From CAYXVB01 sp964467785 (lineage in GTDB: Bacteria > Bdellovibrionota > UBA1018), in the NCBI GenBank assembly GCA_964467785.1, contig CAYXVB010000175.1, positions 1 through 7,689 of the forward strand: 7,689 bases of DNA. The letters run 5' to 3'. Below the pieces are notes generated by a model. That model saw only the letters and a list, made by a program, of their open reading frames with translations, had not been told where the DNA came from and did no database searches. The first letter of the stretch is position 1; each line of letters starts with the position of its first letter. Positions 1 through 5,028 of this stretch are shown piece by piece. Made by a program: the position numbers and the translations under genes.

Positions 1-140
1 GCGGCAACACAGGCCTCGAAGTCGTCACGGGCTGTTTCCCACGCCCGCGCATACAGCGCTTTTGCGTCGGCGATTCGCCTGTCGAATTCGGCCCGGGTGC
101 CCTCCATGCATAATTGAACGACGGGATTACTGAGATCCAT
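1..140 (-). CDS. TPR-type hypothetical protein, N-terminal fragment (runs off left edge)
   Basis: Only the first 46 codons plus two bases are in the window. The reading begins MDLSNPVVQLCMEGTRAEFD and continues through ADAKALYARAWETARDDFEACVA. This start resembles a family of tetratricopeptide-like hypothetical proteins, known to me mainly from actinobacteria and Chloroflexi, that open with NPVV(Q/R)LC.EGT.AEF and continue ALY..AW.....D.FEAC.AAHY.AR. The segment LYARAWETARDDFEAC has the small/large residue spacing of a TPR helix pair. The ATG is chosen because an in-frame TAG lies 12 bases upstream and no other start exists between. A short G-run (GCGGGG) directly abuts the ATG, so the ribosome site is poor. 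A large palindrome (175-221) sits immediately upstream. The molecular role is unknown. The family assignment rests on memory of the N-terminal motif. Confidence 0.7.
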   Translation of the reverse strand, partial: MDLSNPVVQLCMEGTRAEFDRRIADAKALYARAWETARDDFEACVA

Positions 141-174
141 CCCCGCAGTCTATTCGATCTGGCTCGTGTCTAGT

Positions 175-221
175 GGCTCGAATGCCCTCTCCGCGCGTCG
201 CGCGGGGAGGGCATTCGAGCC
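175..221. repeat. 47-nt near-perfect palindrome (REP/hairpin element)
   Basis: Arms 175-195 and 201-221 are inverted copies over 21 bases. The only mismatch is T190 against G206, which can form a G-U wobble in RNA. C196 and G200 can close one more pair, leaving a 3-nt loop. The outer arm reads GGCTCGAATGCCCTC and the inner part is CG-rich. The element lies between the stop of the chimeric dehydratase/FccB ORF (242) and the start of the TPR gene (140), both transcribed right to left. No T-run follows it on either strand, so it is not a canonical intrinsic terminator. It fits a REP/palindromic-unit type intergenic repeat that may still stabilise or stop the upstream transcript. It reads as SNAL.ARRA.RAFEP on both strands, which can produce spurious ORFs. 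Confidence 0.8.
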
Positions 222-241
222 TAAGATTTTCAGGCTGGCTT

Positions 242-943
242 CTAGCCAAACGTATCCTTCATCAAATTGGCAAACCATTTGCCCATCGTCTCGAAGCCAT
301 CGCCAGTGGGCGAATCGGCCTCCATTGGACCAGGCGTTTTCATGGTCTGGCTGATCGGATCGTAATGGTAGATCGCCGTCAGCCAGGAGGCCGTCGTCGA
401 CGTAATGGGCGAATAGCAGGCCGAGTTTGTGACAGGCGCGCCATTCACCGGCTCGCCGGCCATCAGATGCAGAATGGCATCTGCGCATACCTTGGCCTCG
501 GCATTGGCGATGTGTCCGGCCTTGGGTTGGGTCGTGCTGCTCGCGTCCCCGATCACATGCACAAATGGCTGAGCGGTCGATTCGTAGGTGAGCACATTCA
601 CCCCGGCCCAGCGGCCGCCGACATTCGCCAGTCCGTTGTCCCGAACGAGCCGTCCAGCCCGGTGAGGCGGGATGGGATTGAGCACCGCCCCGGCGATGGC
701 GCCAATGCTGGTATCGATCGTCCGCGTCGCGGCATCGACGCTGTTGATCGTTATGCCGCTGTGATATTCCACCGTGTTGGCGACGATGCCGCCAAAGGCG
801 GAGTCGAACGTGTGGCGCACCGCCATGACGTTGGCATTGGCATCGAGGACGATGACCTTGTGGCCTAGTGCGGCTTGCTGACGGACGAAGGCGCTGCCGA
901 TGAACCCACAGCCGCCGGTGACCAGAATAGTTTTGTTTTGCAT
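242..943 (-). CDS. Chimeric ORF: RmlB-like dehydratase N-terminus fused to FccB (sulfide dehydrogenase flavoprotein) C-terminal half
   Basis: A 233-residue open frame with two unrelated parts. Residues 1-34 start MQNKTILVTGGCGFIGSAFV and carry the Rossmann motif TGGxGFIGS typical of NAD-dependent sugar-nucleotide dehydratases and epimerases (RmlB/RfbB type). From about residue 29 onward the sequence matches the C-terminal half of FccB: NPIPPHRAG (89-97), the FAD-contacting VIGDAS (130-135), GHIANAEAKVCADAI (143-157), NSACYS (173-178) and the terminal KDTFG. FccB oxidises sulfide with a flavocytochrome c partner in the periplasm and is about 400-430 residues long. Here its FAD-binding N-terminus is missing, including the region of the covalent flavin cysteine and of the first cysteine of the redox disulfide; C176 probably corresponds to the second. 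It is unlikely to be an active sulfide dehydrogenase or a dehydratase. No Shine-Dalgarno is evident before ATG 943. It is best read as a gene remnant or a fusion by deletion, with assembly chimera as the alternative. Confidence 0.8.
   Translation of the reverse strand: MQNKTILVTGGCGFIGSAFVRQQAALGHKVIVLDANANVMAVRHTFDSAFGGIVANTVEYHSGITINSVDAATRTIDTSIGAIAGAVLNPIPPHRAGRLVRDNGLANVGGRWAGVNVLTYESTAQPFVHVIGDASSTTQPKAGHIANAEAKVCADAILHLMAGEPVNGAPVTNSACYSPITSTTASWLTAIYHYDPISQTMKTPGPMEADSPTGDGFETMGKWFANLMKDTFG
839..859 (-). other. Fusion joint of the chimeric ORF (KVIVLDA codons)
   Basis: These seven codons (residues 29-35) encode KVIVLDA. In RmlB-like proteins the second beta strand after TGGxGFIGS commonly reads like (K/E)V(I/V)VLD-A-LTYAG. 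In FccB a comparable (K)VIVLDAN strand occurs near the middle of the protein. Upstream of this segment the protein is dehydratase-like and downstream it is FccB-like, so the switch cannot be placed more precisely than here. The coincidence suggests joining at short shared sequence. Confidence 0.65.
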
Positions 944-997
944 AACAATTCAGGATTACTGGAGCGGGGGAGGGGATGCAAGGGGGTTAAGTGCGGG

Positions 998-1894
998 TCA
1001 GAATAAGAAATAGTCTGTTTTGGAGCTCAGTGCTTCGGATTCGTCCCGCTCAAACAAGCATCGCCAAATTGACGCGTAGCACGACCAGGGGCCGGGGATT
1101 TCGCAATCAACAAGCAGGGCTGGGCGGGAAGCGGAGGAAGTGATTTGAAGACTTCGGGTTAATACTTCGTTGAAGTGGGACCGACCCAGTTCACTCGAAA
1201 AATAGAGAAGTCTTAACTCGAAGGGGTCAGTAATCTTCAGGGATTGTGACTCCTGTTGACTCAAGTGTTCGAGAATCTCGAAATTTCTCTCGTATTCGAT
1301 TCGGGCTTTTCGGATGGCCGCTTTGACGTTCTTTTCGCATGCGAATGAGTAACAATGGGCGCCCCCGGGTGTTGTTCCATAGAGGATGACAACCGAGTGG
1401 CCGGGCCGCCTGATATTCAATTCGATCGCAGATACCTCAGGCAGATTGCTTTGGATTTGTTTCGCTCCGAGCTGGCCCTCCCACCACGTGCAGATAGACC
1501 AGCGCTCCACGGCTTCATTAAATGCTATCCCCCGTGGGGTGTGGCTAAGAAGACCTGGGAACGCCGCCATGCCGGTTGTCGTCGGGTTTTGGTCAAATCC
1601 ATAATGTGTGGCGTGTGGCGAGTTGACGAGATGCTTGAAGGCCCACCGCTCCAGAGCTTCCGAAATCGCCTTGTATGCTGCCTGAGTGCGAGTGCTGGCC
1701 GAGCCAGTTCCATCAGCTTTTCCGTAAAGTACGGATTCCGATTTTCCTGCAAGTGCGAAATCGAGGTATGCGACCGCTTCATAGTTTCGATCCGCGAATT
1801 TCGATGTCGTCTTACGTGCTGCGACTTTGGATACCGGACCGCCGTCAGAAACCAGAATATTCCTATATCTCCAAGGAGCGAGATTCACTTCCAT
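998..1894 (-). CDS. YcaO-like family protein (short, divergent)
   Basis: 298 residues. YcaO proteins use ATP to activate peptide backbone amides, giving azolines, thioamides or amidines in RiPP natural products, or ribosomal protein modification. The YcaO-like signature is GTGSASTRTQAAYKAISEALER (62-83): a glycine-rich turn, then a helix ending ExxER (E79, E82, R83). A second GIAFNEAVERW (122-132) resembles the usual GLA....EAI.ER segment. A third helix, CEKNVKAAIRKARIEYERN (186-204), corresponds to the distal nucleotide/Mg-binding helix with E200 and E202. The Ser usually four residues before the first motif Glu is Lys here. The C-terminus lacks the proline-rich tail of azoline-forming YcaOs, and the protein is shorter than the usual ~400. 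The start codon overlaps the stop of the upstream solute-binding protein by 10 bases (ATGGAAGTGA), implying translational coupling. No E1-like, ocin-ThiF or TfuA partner is visible. The family is fairly secure, but activity is uncertain. Confidence 0.72.
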   Translation of the reverse strand: MEVNLAPWRYRNILVSDGGPVSKVAARKTTSKFADRNYEAVAYLDFALAGKSESVLYGKADGTGSASTRTQAAYKAISEALERWAFKHLVNSPHATHYGFDQNPTTTGMAAFPGLLSHTPRGIAFNEAVERWSICTWWEGQLGAKQIQSNLPEVSAIELNIRRPGHSVVILYGTTPGGAHCYSFACEKNVKAAIRKARIEYERNFEILEHLSQQESQSLKITDPFELRLLYFSSELGRSHFNEVLTRSLQITSSASRPALLVDCEIPGPWSCYASIWRCLFERDESEALSSKTDYFLF

Positions 1895-3429
1895 CGGATG
1901 TATTGGAGGTCCGTTGGTGGGAGAGCTAAGTTGATCTGGGAGAAGTCAAATAGTCCCTTTCTCGCCCAAATTCCGAGAGAGAAATGTGCAAGAGGCCAGA
2001 TCGCGGCCTGATCCCAAATCAACGCATTGATGACTTGTGCATCGAAATCAGATTTCTTTAGTTCGGCGGTTATGCGCCCGTCGGTGTCCGGTAGGCGAAT
2101 ACCCTCTTTGGATAAGAACATGAAGCGGATGTCGTCTTTCGGGGCTTCAATTAATAGTCCCGAGGCTTCCGCCGAAAGATCGTGAGAATGAACTGGCGAA
2201 TCTATTTCGTTAATCGTGTCTGAAAAGGATTTGATTACCGGTGTAGAATTACCGCCTGTTTGCTTTGAAACTTCTTGAATGGCCTTCATATAGTTCTGGA
2301 AAGGGGTGGCCTCAAGAGGGGACCGCCGATACCGAATACTCAATTCCTGATCCGGACTCGGGTCTTCGGCATATAAAGAAAGCGATTTGATTCCTGGGAT
2401 CGAAACCGGGAAGAGGCTCAAATCTGGGAGAGGTCCGAGTTTGGCGAGTTCCCGATAGAAGGCTTTCCTCAAGGCACGCCTTCTTTGGACCGAACCGCAT
2501 GGACTTTGCGTATCTTTCCAAGACAAGCACCTAATATATGCGAAGTTTGCTTGAGGAGTACCGAAGAATTCCCAGTTGTCGGCTCCAAGGGTATCAATCG
2601 ACATGCCGGCGATTAGGCTCGAGTCGTCGCGATCCATTTTGTTCCAACGAATTGCGACTTCAGTGATGGCGTTAGGACCGGGTGGTTGCTGAAGGTCGGT
2701 GCGGCGACTCAAATTGAGTTCATTCGTGGTCCATTTTGAGACTCGATAGGGTCCTGATGATATGGCGCACTTTGGATCGATCCACTCTCCAGTTTTGGAA
2801 TTGTAGCAGCTGGGATGAACTATGGAGTAAAGCCCGAAGCTTATAGCTCCCAAGAAGTTTCGCATGGGCGTATCAAAGCTAAGCTCAATGGTATCCCCGA
2901 CGACTTTCATCCCGGGTAGAGTTGAACCAAGGCCCGCCCATTCATCAAAGCCGGTCAGATGTTCGAACAGACCGGATTTTGAATGTCTTTTTTTCATGAG
3001 ATGGGCGACACGCAACCACGATTCGATGATCACTCCTGGTGAGATTAGATCACCATTTTCAAAGAGAACTCCCTGGCGCACCTTCAGATCCCAATGACGG
3101 TAGTCTTCCGAATGGCGCCAGCTCTCAACGAGTACAGGTTCGATTTTTCCAACTGAATATTGGCTGACAATCGAACTGAATACAGACCGAAACGCGATGT
3201 GATGAGCAGCAACATCATACTCTAGCGGATCGGTGGAAAATGGAGGGGCACTGATAAAGAGATTAGCCACATTGGGATGGGAGCTCATTCTGTTATTAAA
3301 TATCATAGCCCCACCGATGAGGAGGGCTAACAACGTAGCAATTTGCAAAAGTCGACGGTGAAACGGCGGTAGTCGTAAACTAGCGACCAATGCCGATGTT
3401 GCCTGTGGGGATGTCACCCTTGCTAGCAT
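1885..3429 (-). CDS. Membrane-anchored family 5 (oligopeptide/dipeptide-type) solute-binding protein
   Basis: 514 residues from the first ATG (3429). A hydrophobic helix at about 27-45 (LLQIATLLALLIGGAMIF), preceded by RR, looks like an uncleaved signal anchor; there is no lipobox. The body matches the SBP_bac_5 (OppA/DppA) pattern: PVLVESW...YRHWDLKVRQGV.FENGD.ISP..IIESW (about 98-138), VGDTIELSFDTPMRNFL (177-193) and SSGPYRVSKW (224-233). Such proteins bind peptides in the periplasm for ABC import or for pheromone uptake (PrgZ/OppA type). No permease or ATPase gene is in the window, so this copy may sense or present peptide and not feed a dedicated transporter. The start is uncertain. The frame is open to a GTG at 3492, but that region overlaps a better small ORF (3380-3532). 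GTG 3417 and TTG 3390 are alternatives, and TTG 3390 would overlap the small ORF by only 11 bases. It overlaps the YcaO-like gene downstream by 10 bases. Confidence 0.75.
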   Translation of the reverse strand: MLARVTSPQATSALVASLRLPPFHRRLLQIATLLALLIGGAMIFNNRMSSHPNVANLFISAPPFSTDPLEYDVAAHHIAFRSVFSSIVSQYSVGKIEPVLVESWRHSEDYRHWDLKVRQGVLFENGDLISPGVIIESWLRVAHLMKKRHSKSGLFEHLTGFDEWAGLGSTLPGMKVVGDTIELSFDTPMRNFLGAISFGLYSIVHPSCYNSKTGEWIDPKCAISSGPYRVSKWTTNELNLSRRTDLQQPPGPNAITEVAIRWNKMDRDDSSLIAGMSIDTLGADNWEFFGTPQANFAYIRCLSWKDTQSPCGSVQRRRALRKAFYRELAKLGPLPDLSLFPVSIPGIKSLSLYAEDPSPDQELSIRYRRSPLEATPFQNYMKAIQEVSKQTGGNSTPVIKSFSDTINEIDSPVHSHDLSAEASGLLIEAPKDDIRFMFLSKEGIRLPDTDGRITAELKKSDFDAQVINALIWDQAAIWPLAHFSLGIWARKGLFDFSQINLALPPTDLQYIRWK

Positions 3430-3532
3430 GAGCGATGGATACGACTGGAGAAAGTCCAATTTTATCGGCAATGGCAGTGAGTCCGAGTACACTCAAAAAG
3501 GTCAGGAGAATGGCTTTTGATAACTTTTTCAT
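3380..3532 (-). CDS. Small secreted peptide precursor (50 aa), candidate signal or RiPP precursor
   Basis: A 50-codon frame starting at ATG 3532 and ending in TAG at 3382-3380. The N-terminus MKKLSKAILLTFLSVLGLTA has the three parts of a Sec signal peptide: basic n-region, hydrophobic core and small residues. A good signal-peptidase I site follows TAIA (after residue 22), with a second possible site at AHA (34-36). The remaining 14-28 residues end SKGDIPTGNIGIGR and contain Ser28, Ser32, Ser37 and Thr43 but no cysteine. It is the first gene of the operon, ahead of a peptide-binding protein and a YcaO-like enzyme, and it is divergent from a sensor kinase. It has no Shine-Dalgarno, but a near-consensus promoter sits so close that a leaderless message is expected. 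The peptide's own family is not one I recognise. The alternative is that this region is simply the N-terminus of the solute-binding protein in another frame. The intact signal peptide makes that less likely. Confidence 0.6.
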   Translation of the reverse strand: MKKLSKAILLTFLSVLGLTAIADKIGLSPVVSIAHASKGDIPTGNIGIGR

Positions 3533-3541
3533 AGCTCAGGG

Positions 3542-3570
3542 AATTTACTTTGTATGACGCTGAGTGTCAA
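3542..3570 (-). promoter_or_regulatory. Sigma-70-like promoter of the peptide/SBP/YcaO operon
   Basis: On the minus strand, a perfect TTGACA (-35) at 3570-3565 is separated by exactly 17 bases from TAAATT (-10, 4 of 6 matches to TATAAT) at 3547-3542. Only nine bases separate the -10 box from ATG 3532, so the expected start of transcription lies about three bases before the ATG, giving an effectively leaderless transcript. The spacer covers the start codon of the divergent kinase gene (3554), so polymerase at this site would compete with kinase expression. Confidence 0.6.
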
Positions 3571-4699
3571 GAAAGGCGTTTTGATTGGCCGTCGGATATT
3601 CCCATTTATTGTCAGCGTCTTATCAATAGTTTGGGTCTTGCTCTTTTTGCGTCTCTATTTGACCCATTCCGCCCGCCAGTTCGCTAACGATTTCAAACGG
3701 CAAAATTATTCTGAACTCGCCGTTTCGGACATTTTCTCGCTTTCTACCCGGATCAACGCTTTGTCCGGTGCAGTGCCTTGGAGCTGTGTTGAAATTCGTA
3801 GGGGATCCAAGGTTTTTTTGACCCGCCAAGAGGGTAAATGCGGGTGGGGAATTTGGTCAGAGCCTGTCCAAGTACAAGGGGAAGGCCAAGATCCAATCAC
3901 TGTCGATATCACTTTCGTACTTCAGCGGGAACTGGTGCGCGGTGCAGTGGTGTTCATAGCCCTTCAGCTCCTGGTGCTGCTTTCGCTCTATATGTCTGCG
4001 CGCCAGTTGGAGCGGGAGCGAAGTGCGGGGATGGTCAATCTCGGGCAGCTAGCCGCCCAAGTGGCCCACGATATTCGCTCTCCACTTCAGGCACTTCAAG
4101 TAGTGGCTGGCGGGCTGGAATCTTCGGACTCCCAGGTTCATGAACTTCTCACGGGTGCGATCGATAGAATCCGTTCCATCGCCGAAGGGCTATTGAGTGA
4201 ATATCGGATCGTCACACCAACCTGCTTCAAGTCGCCTGCCAAAAGTTCAAATTCAGCGCAGGTCGACGTGAAAGTCGAAGAATTGATAACGGCTCTGGTC
4301 GAAGAAAAGAAACTTGAGTGGGGCCGGTCTGAGCTGAAAATTCAACTTCATTTGAACTCGGATCTGGTGATCCGGGTTCCGCGTCTTCCACTCCTACGGG
4401 TACTCTCGAATTTGCTTAATAATGCACAGGAGGCGATTGAAGGTGAGGGGCAGATCGTCGTGAAGGCCTATCCATCCTCGCGCTCGATCCTGATTGAGGT
4501 CAGCGACACAGGGAAGGGGATTCCGTCGGACATTCTCAAAAAGTTGGGGAAGCAAAGGTTGACCGCTGGAAAAGAGCGCGGAAACGGCCTGGGAATGAGC
4601 TATGTCTACGAGCAGGCCGCGCAATGGGGCGCGAAGGTCAAAGTGAATTCCAAGGTGGGGGCGGGAACGACGGTCCAGCTGGAAATTCCAAAAAACTGA
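3554..4699 (+). CDS. Membrane-bound sensor histidine kinase, orphan
   Basis: 381 residues. Transmembrane helix 1 is at about 15-37. A periplasmic loop spans about 40-128 and contains Cys78 and Cys96, which could form a disulfide. Transmembrane helix 2 is at about 130-148. The HisKA dimerisation helix follows with the H-box AHDIRSPLQAL, in which His172 is the phospho-acceptor. The HATPase domain has the N-box SNLLNNAQEAIEG (285-297), the G1 box DTGKGIP (318-324) and the G2 box GNGLGM (343-348), ending KVGAGTTVQLEIPK. All catalytic elements are intact. There is no HAMP or PAS domain and no response regulator gene beside it. An AGGGA (3538-3542) lies 11 bases before ATG 3554. It is divergent from the peptide operon with 21 bases between start codons, which suggests it senses or controls the product of that operon. 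It ends two bases from the convergent DUF2304 gene. The histidine kinase assignment is secure; the ligand is inference. Confidence 0.93.
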   Translation: MTLSVKKGVLIGRRIFPFIVSVLSIVWVLLFLRLYLTHSARQFANDFKRQNYSELAVSDIFSLSTRINALSGAVPWSCVEIRRGSKVFLTRQEGKCGWGIWSEPVQVQGEGQDPITVDITFVLQRELVRGAVVFIALQLLVLLSLYMSARQLERERSAGMVNLGQLAAQVAHDIRSPLQALQVVAGGLESSDSQVHELLTGAIDRIRSIAEGLLSEYRIVTPTCFKSPAKSSNSAQVDVKVEELITALVEEKKLEWGRSELKIQLHLNSDLVIRVPRLPLLRVLSNLLNNAQEAIEGEGQIVVKAYPSSRSILIEVSDTGKGIPSDILKKLGKQRLTAGKERGNGLGMSYVYEQAAQWGAKVKVNSKVGAGTTVQLEIPKN

Positions 4700-4701
4700 C
4701 T

Positions 4702-5022
4702 CTAGCCCACCTTTGCTTTCTCCATCGCCAGCTCCCGCACAAGCCGAGTCAGCTCACGATGCAGCTCACGATGCCGGACCCGCGCGATGAAAAATTCCCG
4801 CACCCCGATAATCACGAGAATGTAAATCACCAGATCAACTGGACGACCGACGCCCAGGGCGTGGGCGAGCTCCTCGAGCGGTTTGGTAAAGATCGCCGAA
4901 ACCGCAGCCAGAGAGAAGGTCACCGCCATCAACGTCCAGGCGCGATGAGCGGACTTGGGTAAAAAAATCCGGTCTAAGATCAGGAGCGCGATCAGGGCCA
5001 GGGCAAAAAGGATCGCGAACAT
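4702..5022 (-). CDS. DUF2304 family membrane protein
   Basis: 106 residues with three predicted membrane helices (about 2-20, 28-46 and 62-80) and a charged, probably coiled-coil tail (82-103). The GVGRPVDLVIY segment (57-67) before the third helix is typical of DUF2304 proteins. These are usually encoded next to a family 2 glycosyltransferase and probably anchor or assist it in polyprenyl-phosphate-linked sugar transfer. Here it follows the glycosyltransferase after six bases. The glycosyltransferase stop is part of the AGGTGA ribosome site, seven bases from this ATG, so the two are translationally linked. The tail contains HREL twice, encoded by a perfect 12-base tandem duplication. Confidence 0.85.
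   Translation of the reverse strand: MFAILFALALIALLILDRIFLPKSAHRAWTLMAVTFSLAAVSAIFTKPLEELAHALGVGRPVDLVIYILVIIGVREFFIARVRHRELHRELTRLVRELAMEKAKVG
4750..4773. repeat. 12-bp perfect tandem duplication
   Basis: CAGCTCACGATG occurs twice in direct succession. On the minus strand it encodes HREL-HREL (residues 84-91) in the cytoplasmic tail of the DUF2304 protein. It keeps frame and lengthens a heptad-poor charged helix by four residues. This looks like a recent replication-slippage event. Confidence 0.9.
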
Positions 5023-5028
5023 CTCAAA

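Noticed and set aside
150..488. Minus-strand 112-residue frame ending just before the TPR gene
   Set aside because: It lies in another frame of the FccB-like part and its C-terminus is only the translated palindrome; no domain sequence.
173..868. 231-residue plus-strand frame, rich in Arg, Gly, His and Asp
   Set aside because: Antisense shadow of the chimeric FccB-like gene in GC-rich DNA; composition is typical of a spurious frame and there is no recognisable domain.
944..997. Promoter or terminator between the YcaO-like gene and the chimeric ORF
   Set aside because: The 54-base gap is G/C-run rich, with no stable inverted repeat and no convincing -35/-10 pair on the minus strand.
1355..2011. 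218-residue plus-strand frame
   Set aside because: Antisense to the YcaO-like gene and the end of the binding-protein gene, which both carry family motifs; this one has none.
3430..3492. N-terminal extension of the binding protein from GTG 3492
   Set aside because: No ribosome site, no domain sequence, and it overlaps the signal-peptide ORF almost completely; a downstream start is favoured, though not proven.
4697..4704. Shared bidirectional terminator between the convergent kinase and DUF2304 genes
   Set aside because: The stops are two bases apart and no inverted repeat with flanking T/A runs is visible around them.
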